Shown piece by piece: positions 55,257 through 64,000 of a stretch of 64,000 nt of DNA. Position numbers and translations under genes: made by a program. Every line of letters starts with the position of its first letter. Position 1 is the stretch's first letter. Location: assembly GCA_021292165.1 (NCBI GenBank), contig CM037885.1:11403042-11467041 (forward strand). The letters run 5' to 3'. The notes below the pieces were generated by a model. It did not search any database. It had not been told where the DNA came from and saw only the letters and a list, made by a program, of their open reading frames with translations. The DNA is from Shinisaurus crocodilurus (Eukaryota > Chordata > Lepidosauria > Squamata > Shinisauridae).

Positions 55257-55742
55257 CAGTGTTCTCCAACCTTGGGTCCCCAGATGTTTTTGGCCTACAA
55301 CTCCCAGCATGCCCCAGCCAGCTACACTGGCTGGTAGAGCACGTGCCTTGTAGCTGGTAGAGCACATGCCTTGTATACTGAAGGTTCCACTTTCAGTCCC
55401 TGGCATCCCCATGAACGGCTTGAAAAGTCCTGAAGAACCTCTCGCAATACCGGGCTAGATCAGTGTTCTCCAACCTTATAGGAGACCCACGCAAAACTGT
55501 CCCTCTGTACTTATTTAATGTATCACAGACAGAGTCACTGGTGTAGCCCTTCGTTGTGCTTTTTATGGTATTAGCTCCTGGACATGAAAAACAAAGACAA
55601 ATAGTCAGTAACTAGTGACTAACACAGTGTTCTCCAACCTTGGGTCCCCAGATGTTTTTGGCCTACAACTCCCAGCAGTGCCCCAGCCAGCTACGCAGTT
55701 GTAGGCCAAAAACATCTGGGGACCCAAGGTTGGAGAACACTG
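55257..55742. mobile_element. Composite hAT-like insertion carrying an exon fragment
   Basis: The 486-bp block begins CAGTGTTCTCCAACCTT and ends with the inverse. The flanks CACTAGGG (55249-55256) and CCCTAGGG (55743-55750) differ at one base. Inside are SINE pieces (about 55335-55460), an internal hAT terminus, a fragment of the array's last exon (55475-55577) and a full hAT palindrome (55626-55742). The same flank in unit 2 (near 15097-15125, before GTCAGGGCCAGG) has no insertion, so the block probably arrived as one unit. Confidence 0.6.
55475..55577 (-). pseudogene. Last-exon relic inside the composite element
   Basis: An acceptor-like CATGTCCAG is followed by about 103 open bases encoding KGYTSDSVCDTLN, where Tyr replaces the conserved Cys. 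It is truncated at a hAT terminus. It is nearly identical to the plus-strand relic at 14227-14330. Confidence 0.7.
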
Positions 55743-55865
55743 CCCTAGGGTCAGGGCCAGGATTGACAGGCAACGTGAGCTAAGGGAAACCGTCTTCCTG
55801 ACACAGGTTTCGGTTAAAACATTACCACCATACATTCAAATGTCATTTGGCTTTGAAGCCTGGTG

Positions 55866-55871
55866 TTTATT
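55866..55871 (-). terminator. Poly(A) signal, unit 4
   Basis: AATAAACACCAGGC on the minus strand, about 125 bp past the stop. Confidence 0.6.
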
Positions 55872-55995
55872 TTCACTGAGGAAAACGGAAAATCCAGCTG
55901 GAGAGCCAAACTTCATTCAGAGGCAGCGGAGAATGGATTCAGTGGAGGCATCGCTGAATGAATGCAGATTGGATGCAATCCCACACAGGTGTCTT

Positions 55996-56201
55996 TTACA
56001 AGAGGATCTTCAGCAGCAGGAGCCCAGAGAAGGTTGGCAGGATGAGTCCAGAGGATTGGGAGCCCCTAGAAACGTCGGGTTCACATACAGCCTTTAGAAC
56101 AACATCGTCTTCTCCAAAAAAGGGGGAATTGCGGCTTTTTATTGAAACACAGAAGGTTTTAGAAGAGCATCCCTTCATGATGTTGGTCATGGGTTTTCCA
56201 T
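55996..56201 (-). CDS. Unit 4 exon 5, end of LU domain 2 and hydrophobic tail
   Basis: 206 bp, acceptor CATGTCCAG, 68 codons including TAA, with MKGCSSKTFC. Confidence 0.87.
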
Positions 56202-58892
56202 CTGGACATGCAAGACAAAACAGGGAAAGGGAATTACCATAATAGTTGCCAGTAACTGTTCTTCTAACCTGTGTTCTAGTCTGATTAAAATGAGCCCTGC
56301 CTTTGACACAAAGTAAGGTCCACTTCCAAGGACCTTAAAACAAGGTCAGTGTGCATAGAACATGATCATGGTGTTCATTTCTGTGAGACTGGATGGCTCT
56401 GCAAGGCCCATCTGTCCAGAGCTGTCTGGTCTCATGGAAATGAGCCATGACTATGTTCAATGGACCTTTGCAAGAGCACTTCCTGTGGATGTGCCTCATA
56501 TCTCACTCTGCCATCCCTAAATGTAACCGAAATTCACTACCTGCACTGGCCATCTCACTTTATCTCAAGAAAGACTCCCTCTTGCCTTATGGAAGTAGCA
56601 TTGCCAGTCTGTTCCATTACATATTTATTTATTTATTTATTAGATTTATATCCCACCTTGTTCCTGCAAGGAACCCAAGGCAGCTTACGTAATTCACCTC
56701 CTCTCCATGTTATCCTCACAACAACCCTGTGAGGTAAGTTAGGCTGAGAGAGTCAGTGACTGGCCCAAAGTCATCCAGTGAGCTTCATGGCTGAGTGAGG
56801 ACTAGAACCCAGATCTCCCAAGTTCCAGTCCAACACTTGAACCACTATGCCATACTGGTTCTCTACTGAAGAGATACTTACCATTATTATTTCTGGTTGT
56901 GGACAAATCAAAGCAGTGAGTATTTTCTCCAGTACAGTTCACTGTCTCTGTAACACATGTGTCTGACCATGCATAACAGGCAGGGCACATCTTTCCGTTG
57001 GGTTTTGTCTCTGGTTCTGGTACTGAAAGCAGAAAAAAGGATAGTCAGTTTATGGATTAGGCTGGGTGGGAACTAATGGAGAGACTAAAGTGTTGTGAAA
57101 TATAATTAATTCATAGACGTCTTTAAAGGGAATAGAAATGCATAGAGCAGGGCTCTCCAACCTTGGGTCCCCAGAGGTTGCTGGACTACTACAGCTCCCA
57201 GAATCCCTTGCCATTAGCCATGCTGGCTGGGTATGCTGGGAGCTGTAGGCCAGCAGCAACATCTGGGGACCCAAGGTTGGAGAAGAGCCCTGGCATAGAG
57301 GACAAGTGTATCAACAGCTATTAAGCATGATGGTTAAATGAAACCATCATGTACACAAGAAGTATGCCACTGAAAAGCAATTGCTGGGCACGGTGGGGGT
57401 GGGGGGACAGCATGGAAGTGTCAGTACCAACAACAGTGGTAGTAGTAGTAGTAGTGGTAAGTAGTGGTAGTAGATGTAGAAGCAGTAGTTACAATAATAG
57501 TTAGGGTAGTAGTGATAGCAGTAGTGGTGGTGGTAGTATTTATACAGTAGCACTATTTCTATAGTAAGATCTATGTGTGTGGTGCTTTTTCAGAGCTTTA
57601 TTTATTTATCTATTTGATTTATTTCCCCACCTTCCTGCCAGGAGAAAAAAAAAAGTGATCAAGGCTATGAGAGAGGACAGCAGCTAGCAATCTGAAATTT
57701 GAGACAGAAGAAACAACACAGGGATGGGAGGGAATTGGAGTGCAATGGTGCCAGCAGGGGTGAACAGTGTAAGAATGACCAATTATTTATTTCAGTTATA
57801 TGTGCAGTCATGCCTTGGATTGAGAGCATAATTCGTTCCAGAAACATGCTTGTAATCCAAAACACTCTTATATCAATACGAAATCCCCCCAAAAAAATTT
57901 GTACAGAGATTTTTAATTTAAGCCGTACTACAGTACTTGTATTGCAAGACATCGCTTGTATATCAAGTAAAAAAAATTTTTAATAGATATTTAAACATTT
58001 GCTTGTCTTGCAAAACGCTCTCAAACCAAGTTACTTGCAGTTCAAGGTATTACTGTACTTGTTCTTAGTTACAAGCTTACAAGTAAGTTCCACTGTGTTA
58101 AATAAGGCTCACTCCTAAGTACGTATGGAAAGGATTGAAGACTTAGTCATGACAGGGAAGGAAGGCCAAATTTCATTCACAGACGTTCGGGGTGTGGGTG
58201 TGTGTGTAAATATATTACAGTAATACCTTGGATTGCAAGCATAATTCATTCCAGAACCGTGCTTGTAATCCAAAACACTCATATATCAAAGCAAGTCTCT
58301 GGCGGGCGTGAGCGGGGCTGATTTTGGCCCGCTACACCCTCTCGAGGTGAGCGGTTACATCCCTATGACTTGTATTGCAAGACGTCGCTTGTTTATCAAG
58401 TCAAAATTTATTTTAAAAATTTGCTTGTCTTGCAAAACACTCTCAGACCAAATTACTTGCAATCCAAGGTATTACTGCACTGCAGTGTTCTCCAACCTAG
58501 GGTCCCCAGATGTTTTTGGCCTACAGCTTCCAGCTACACTGGCTGGGGCATGCTGGGAGTTGTAGGCCAAAAACATCTGGGGACCCAAGGTTGGAGAACG
58601 GTGCTATAGCTGAAAGCTCTTACTGTCAGTAACTAAGGAGAGGCATTTCAGCCTTATAGAAGGGGGTGGGGAAACTGCACAAAAGCCAGGAAACCCCTAG
58701 CCTCACTCCCTTTGTCAAAGAACACAAAGGCAAGCCAGACCAGGGTCTGAAATGAATGTTGGGTGGAAGCATGGAAGGTGCTATAGAATAGGAACATGGG
58801 GTGGGGATGCAAAGAAGAGTAGATCCTCACAGAATGTACTTAAAAGGTACACTTTTGAGCAGTGGGGAATGAAGAACAGGATAACAATGTTT

Positions 58893-58934
<42 letters not shown>

Positions 58935-61924
58935 TATACCTACATTTAGGCATGACTTTTAGGCAGGTATCCTCCTTGCAACAGGTTAAAGTTGACCTGA
59001 AGGTTTTTGATGCTCCCATGGTAAGGCTTATTGTGTCAGCAGAACAGATTGGAGAGTTTTCACAGGCTTTGCTTGCAAGATTTTCCTGACTTCCGTCTAA
59101 AGTGGAAGCAAAGAGGACATCGGGGTTTATTCAGTGAGTAGCAACCTGCCCTCCATTGTGATAAGTGGGGAAATGTTATATCACAAGGACACTCTGTGTG
59201 CACAGGATCTCTGATAGCTTGGTAACATACCGATAAGGATGGGAGCTAACGCTGCCCCCCCCCCCCAAGTGTCATGCTCTATATGTTTTCCCATAGGAGT
59301 GAATGATACCCATTTCTTAAAGGGGTGCTCTGTCTGAGAGACACCACTGGAGTGCATCTAAAGCTGATCTCTGCCACCACTGATACTAGCCATTAATAAT
59401 GAATCCTGCTGCTATATGTGTAGATCAAGACATATCACTACAATAACAGGTCCAATGAACTGGATTTTCCCATTTTGTTGGACCTGCTTTTGGATTCATA
59501 ATGTATGTCTTACTTATCATATTTCAAAGTCCTGAAGGTCTTTTATCAGAGGGGGGAAACTCTGGGTTTAGACAACTTGGGATCTGTTTACCAGCCTTAT
59601 TTTCTAATTGCTGTATGTCAGATTTGGAAACATAAAGAAAATATTGTAATTGCACGAATTCTGTTGAATGTTATCAGCACAGTCCTTCCTCTGAGAAAGA
59701 AACTATTCTGGTTTCCATTTCTCACATTGCAATCCTGCACATGTCTACTCAGAAGTAAGGTCCTTTGACTTACTCCCAGGTACGTGGGTATAGGACTGGA
59801 GCATTAAGTCGGTTTGACAGAATTTTGTGGACTGGCAATTTAAACAGATTGATGCTGCAATCTCAAACACATGTCTTCTTCAAGCCTGGATGGTGTAGGC
59901 CAACATCTACCCTACGTTTCACTGCTTTCGTTGCCAGAATTGTTGTATTGGACGAGACTTGTGGTACGCTGTGGGGTAGCATAAAAGTCAACGAAGAATC
60001 GTAAACCCCCCAAAGGGAACTTATTTGAGATTAAAATATGTTTAGTTCAACTCAGATCAAAGGCATGACTCAATTGGTGGCTTATTCCTTTGGGTTCCTG
60101 TTGGGGATAGCATATAATGAAGCAAAGTACAATCTGTCTTGCCCAAGTTGTGTAGAACAGTTGGAAAACCCGTGGCCTTAGTACCCTGCCCAAGTCTACC
60201 TGCTGCTGCTCCTGCTGCCGCCGCCGCTACTACCTCCATCACACACCTTCCTTCCCAGGAGAATCAGGAGGGAGGAGGTGCAATCTCAGCACACAGGGAG
60301 GGGTGTTCCAGATCTCTCCATCTCTGCATGCATGTGCATGTGTGCATGAAATTGTGTGTGCATGTGTGCATGAAATTGTGTGTGCATGGGGGAAAGTGTG
60401 CCTCTGCATGCATGATGATGTGTGCATATGGTGTGAGTGTGCAGTAAGCATGCACACATACACCCAAAAAAATGTTTATGGTGTTTTCCCCACCCACCAC
60501 CCTGAAAAGATAGTCACCATTTTGGCACCAAAAACAGCAGTTGGAATTGCACCATTTCAGGACAGAAACAGTCCCATCTAACCCAGCTAGACCAAACCAA
60601 TGCTCCATCCATGCAGTAGTTCTAAGCAACCTTGGCTGGACCTGTGGCGTATCTATTCCCTTCATCCAGGTTACAGTCCCCCTCACCCACCTAGGTTATG
60701 TTCAAGAAGGGCAATGATACAGGTATCTTTGTTAGAAGCACAGGTACTCATAGAGCCGACACAGCTGACATTTTTGGCAGTACATTCTTCACACTTCAAG
60801 GAAGCACCTGGAAGAGGGAAGAAAAAGAAACCCAGTTCATATACTATTTTTCAGGATCTGTTTACCAGCCTTATTTTCTAATTGCTGTATGCCAGATTTT
60901 GAAACGTAAAGAAAATATTGTAATTGTATGGATTCTGTTGAATGTTATCAGCACAGTCCTTCCTCTGAGATAGCCCTATTCTGGTTTCCATTTCTCACAT
61001 TGCAATCCTGCACATGTCTACTCAGAAGTAAGAAGTATACTATTGATAACATAGAACAAAAACAGCCCCAAGATGACTGTGAATTGTTCAGTGAACACAA
61101 AACATTGAGTGTCTGTTGGGGGAGGGAAAGGAAAACCAGGGGAGAGAGGATAGAATGAAGGTCCAAGGAAGACCATGGCTCAATGGTAGAGCCCCTGCTT
61201 GGCATGCAAAATGTCCCAGGTTCAATCCCCAGCATCTCCAGGTAAGGCTGGGGGGAAAAAATCCTGCCTGAAACCCTGGAGAGCCAATACTAGGTTAGAT
61301 GGACCGATGACTCAGTATAAAGCACTTTCTTATTAATTAACGCAAACATTGAAGACAAGCAGCTGCTGCAAAGGAGAGGTCTCCGGGAGGAGTGAGATAT
61401 AAATCACCCTTTAAGCCTCCTTTGATATCCAAGATTATGATTTTTTTTAAAAGAAGATTGAGTTTCACACTACCACCACTAACTCTTTTATTTTTCCCAA
61501 ACTGCAGCGAGAGAGGGATGTGTGAATCAGCATATAATCTGATTCGTGTCCATATGAGATTACAAATGGGGTTTTTTTTCCTTTGCACAAGAAAAGGATT
61601 TTTGTGTACATATTTCCAAATGTACCCATCAGTAGTGCACATTTTTTGTTAAATGTACACATTTTTCTCCCATTGATTAAAGTATGTCCGTGCACATTTT
61701 TTCTCCCCAAAAGTGTGCACAACTTAGGAGAGGTCTTTCATTCCAGCAGCTCTATAAAGACCTCGGCATATCCTCCATCTTGTATCCAAACCAATAATGT
61801 GACACAAGCTTGGAAGTGGCCCCATTATTTATCCCAGTGGAACAAGTCTCCAATGAGCTACCAGCTCATCCTTACCTGTTGTTAGGAGCACAAAGAAGAG
61901 GGAGAGCCTCAGGAGAGCCGGCAT
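55996..61924 (-). CDS. Two-LU-domain Ly6/uPAR protein, PLI-gamma/PINLYP-like (unit 4)
   Basis: Five exons (61876-61924, 60691-60807, 58944-59096, 56882-57022, 55996-56201) join in phase 1 to 666 bp, giving 221 residues. The signal peptide is MPALLRLSLFFVLLTT. LU domain 1 starts ASLKCEEC and ends CCKEDTC. LU domain 2 starts NGKMCPACYAW and has a VNCTG sequon. The C-terminus SSGLILPTFSGLLLLKILL is hydrophobic. The first half of domain 2 is closest to unit 3, which suggests these two separated last. Introns hold two mariner MITEs, a hAT MITE, a SINE and a (CA)n run. Function is inferred only from the family: a disulfide-rich surface or secreted binding protein, possibly a phospholipase A2 inhibitor relative. 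All splice borders are GT-AG and no disabling change was found. Confidence 0.87.
56622..56862 (-). mobile_element. tRNA-derived SINE (type 1) in intron 4 of unit 4
   Basis: Reverse complement of the 5983 family with a (TTTA)n tail. It ends about 20 bp from exon 4. Confidence 0.75.
56882..57022 (-). CDS. Unit 4 exon 4, first half of LU domain 2
   Basis: 141 bp, acceptor GCTTTCAG, donor GTAAGT, five Cys. Confidence 0.87.
57148..57292. mobile_element. hAT MITE (CAGGGCTCTCCAACC subfamily)
   Basis: The palindrome has a perfect 8-bp duplication GCATAGAG (57140-57147 and 57293-57300). Confidence 0.87.
57430..57545 (+). repeat. TAG/GTG-rich simple repeat
   Basis: An imperfect AGTAGTAGTGG-type trinucleotide tract. 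Confidence 0.8.
57805..58055. mobile_element. Mariner-type MITE
   Basis: CAGTCATGCCTTGG start and GGTATTACTG end, as at 22131. TA follows the right end. Confidence 0.75.
58218..58477. mobile_element. Mariner-type MITE (longer subfamily)
   Basis: CAGTAATACCTTGG start and AAGGTATTACTG end, close to the copy at 54937. Confidence 0.8.
58490..58604. mobile_element. hAT MITE (CAGTGTTCTCCAACC family)
   Basis: It has GCAGTGTTCTCCAACC and GGTTGGAGAACGGTGC ends on a short palindrome, directly beside the mariner MITE. No clean target duplication was found. Confidence 0.65.
58895..58932 (+). repeat. (CA)n microsatellite beside exon 3
   Basis: About nineteen CA units, within 12 bp of the exon 3 donor of unit 4. 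Confidence 0.95.
58944..59096 (-). CDS. Unit 4 exon 3, second half of LU domain 1
   Basis: 153 bp, acceptor CACTTTAG, donor GTAGGT. It contains SKACENSPIC and the CC-x4-C cluster. A (CA)n run begins about 12 bp past the donor. Confidence 0.87.
60337..60384 (+). repeat. 24-bp tandem repeat, two units
   Basis: The unit CATGTGTGCATGAAATTG plus GTGTGTG occurs twice in a row inside intron 2 of unit 4. Confidence 0.8.
60691..60807 (-). CDS. Unit 4 exon 2, first half of LU domain 1
   Basis: 117 bp, acceptor CTTCCAG, donor GTGGGTGAG, five Cys. Confidence 0.87.
61166..61335 (+). mobile_element. tRNA-derived SINE (type 2)
   Basis: Box A GGCTCAATGGTAGAG and box B GGTTCAATCC, as at 28920. It lies in intron 1 of unit 4. 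Confidence 0.75.
61876..61924 (-). CDS. Unit 4 exon 1, signal peptide
   Basis: 49 bp from ATG to a GTAAG donor, phase 1. Confidence 0.85.
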
Positions 61925-62098
61925 GGTGATGGGAAATTCACACAAACATTTTCCGCAATTAATCCAATTGACTGGTAACATCCCACAATGTTTATGTTAA
62001 CATTTCCCAAGCTGGATAGCACCAAATTATTACCTGGCAGAACTGTCTGGAATACAGAGGAGAGTCATTCATTTGGATGTTGTAGTAGTACGGCCACA

Positions 62099-62345
62099 AT
62101 TTATTTATTTATTTATTATATTTATACCCCACCTTTTTCCCTGCAAGGAACCCAAGGCGGCTTACATAATCCTCCTCCTCCTCCTCTCCATTTTATCCTC
62201 ACAACAACCCTGTGAGGTAGGTTAGGCTGAGAGTCAGTGCCTGGCCCAAAGTCACCCAGTGAGCTTCATGGCCAAGCGGGGACTAGAAGCCTGATCTCCC
62301 GAGTCCCAGAGTCCAACACTCTCACCACTACGCCACACTGGCTGA
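62099..62345 (-). mobile_element. tRNA-derived SINE (type 1)
   Basis: Reverse complement of the 5983 family with a (TTTA)n tail. Confidence 0.75.
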
Positions 62346-62419
62346 ATAAATATTTAGTTTATTCAGAAGATCTGCAGCAACATCTATTTTTGTTGTTCTT
62401 GTTGTTGTTATCAAACTCT

Positions 62420-62880
62420 GCCTTTCTATGAGGAAATGGCACTCAAGGCGGCTAGCAAGAATAAAAGGCCACATTTAAGATTTAAAAAATATATAATTAA
62501 AACAACCATAGAACAACATATATTAAAAATACAACTGAAAAACACAATAGGAGACTCACAACAGCACCCAACCCGACAGACCAGTTTGCATGCAAAAGGC
62601 CTGCTTGAATAAAAAATATGTTGCCTGCTGGTGGAAGGACAGCAGAGAGAAAGAGCCAACGCAACCTCTCTGGGCAGGAAGTACCAAAACCTGGGAGCAG
62701 CCACTGAGAAGGCCCTCTGTCATGTTCCCACCAATCATGCCTGATGACAGCAGCACCGAGAGAAGGGCCTCCCCCAATTATCGTAAAACCTGGACAGGCT
62801 TGTATGGGAGAAGGTGGTCTTTCAGCTGGGCGGGACTAAGCTGAGAGGGGGCTGGCACCAAACCCCTCCCCACTGCATGT
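62420..62880 (-). mobile_element. L2-like LINE 3' region, degraded
   Basis: The GGCACTCAAGGCGGC tail and reverse-complemented C-terminal traces resemble the element at 41516. Several deletions. Confidence 0.45.
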
Positions 62881-62889
62881 TTTTTTTTT

Positions 62890-63840
62890 TTGGGGTGGGC
62901 GGGTGAGCCCTCTTGCCCTAGGTGCAAGCAGAATTAACCATTTCCACCTGGCCTGCCCCCTCCAGGTTGAGGGAGCCACCCTCAACTCACCACCACCCAA
63001 GCTCCAAGACTTTGGGGATGTGTTCCAGGCATTCCTCAAAAGGGGATCTCTTCTCCCCATCTCCCGGGTTCCAAAGCCCTAAGGGACAAGTCTCTAGGCA
63101 CCCCTCTCACCATCAAGGTGCCACAGAATGCTCACCACTCTTTCCTGATTGATTTTATTCCTGCACTGACCTGCCATTTGTGACCAACCTACATTGGTGT
63201 GTTGCTATGGAGAGCAAATCAGGGCATGTGCCCTGAATCTTCTGAGCTCAACCTGAATCTGTTGTGCTCCCCCAATGATATCACCCACCGTAATACAACC
63301 TCCACTCTTCCCTACGAGTACAATAACTTTGCTGTGACTGGCCGACCTTAGGAGTTAGGACTCACTCCCGTAGCAGACCAACAGGGGCTATAGGAGACAC
63401 TGCCGCCTTTCCTCGCAAAGTCTGCTCATTTTTTCTTTCTCTCTCTCCGTACCTGCCTACTCTTAGATGCCTACTGATGCAAGCTTGCTTGTAATGAAAG
63501 TTTGAGCAGCGAGGGGAAAGGGCAGGAAGAACTCTATGTGAAATATTGGTATTTCACACGGCATCGGCTTTTACTGCCCCAAACTGGACATTTTGGCGGC
63601 TGCGGAAACTCACTAGCTTCAACACAGCAAAGGATTTAATCAGCATCCCTCACACATATTTTTCCCTTCCACTATTAGCTTCTCCCACATAGCAGCAGCA
63701 GGCAGCAGATTATACCAAATAGAAGGGCTATATATATGAAATCATGTTCCAGGAAGTGCCAGAGAGGCACTAAGGCACTAAGATGCCGTTGATCTTAAAG
63801 TTACAGCTCCTGTTGACACACACACACACACCCAAACAAG
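62890..63840. other. Upstream flank of unit 4, nothing firm
   Basis: No exon or clear repeat was recognised. A (CA)n run lies at 63818-63832. Confidence 0.35.
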
Positions 63841-63844
63841 ATGA

Positions 63845-63985
63845 AGGTGTGGAATCAAAGGGAAGGGGTATGGAAGGGTGCGAAAGGGGCCTGAGATTCC
63901 ACCCTGCCATTGGTCCACCCAGTCCCAGGCTGCTTCTGTAGATGCCTACCTTGGGCAACTTGTGTGACCCATCAAGTGGCAGTGC
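63845..63985 (-). promoter_or_regulatory. Conserved block upstream of unit 4
   Basis: It shares AAAGGGGCCTGAG, GGCTGCTTCTGTAGATGCC and GGGCAACTTGTGTGACCC with the blocks at 24310 and 52850. It lies 1.9 kb upstream of exon 1. Confidence 0.35.
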
Positions 63986-64000
63986 AGCCCTCCGGTCACA

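Noticed and set aside
44471..61924. Venom three-finger toxin genes
   Set aside because: The two-domain, five-exon layout with 18 Cys and hydrophobic tail is that of the uPAR/PLI-gamma group. Single-domain toxins have three exons and no such tail.
1..64000. CRISPR array, operon or bacterial gene cluster
   Set aside because: No regular repeat-spacer pattern and no ribosome-binding sites. Spliced genes and vertebrate repeats exclude a prokaryotic source.

Overview
This window looks like vertebrate nuclear DNA, most likely from a squamate reptile (lizard). The evidence is multi-exon genes with phase-1 GT-AG introns, CR1 and L2-like LINE 3' ends, two tRNA-derived SINE families of reptilian type, many short hAT and mariner elements, and a Ngaro retrotransposon. 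The species cannot be named from the sequence alone.

Host genes. All recognisable host genes lie on the minus strand and belong to one family: two-domain Ly6/uPAR (three-finger, LU) proteins related to the gamma-type phospholipase A2 inhibitors and PINLYP. Three copies are complete five-exon genes, at 15365-21819, 44471-51477 and 55996-61924. Their coding exons are 49, 117, 153, 141 or 150, and 203 or 206 bp long, every junction is phase 1, and they predict proteins of 223, 220 and 221 residues. Each has a signal peptide, about 18 Cys in two LU domains, and a hydrophobic C-terminal tail that suggests GPI anchoring. A fourth copy (5733-9925) keeps only exons 1, 2 (with stops) and 5. An orphan last exon (24873-25091) carries a 13-bp tandem duplication. 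Two short last-exon fragments sit at 14227-14330 and 55475-55577. Matching introns and flanks show that the array grew by tandem duplication of units of roughly 10 kb.

The mobile block (about 26-42 kb). This is a three-level nest. An L2-like LINE 3' end (29765-29835 and 41516-42031) was split by an endonuclease/RT LINE on the minus strand (29836-41515). Inside the endonuclease domain of that LINE sits a Ngaro-type tyrosine-recombinase retrotransposon (32868-40557). The Ngaro has apparently intact gag, RT-RNase H, tyrosine recombinase and SGNH hydrolase frames and A1/B1-A2-B2 split direct repeats. A second, 5'-truncated copy of the same LINE (26680-27663) lies in a mariner-like element.

The remaining sequence is introns and intergenic DNA full of non-autonomous hAT elements, many with perfect 8-bp target duplications, together with mariner MITEs, SINEs, CR1/L2 tails and microsatellites. 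The most unusual item is a composite hAT-like insertion (55257-55742) that carries a fragment of the local gene family's last exon.
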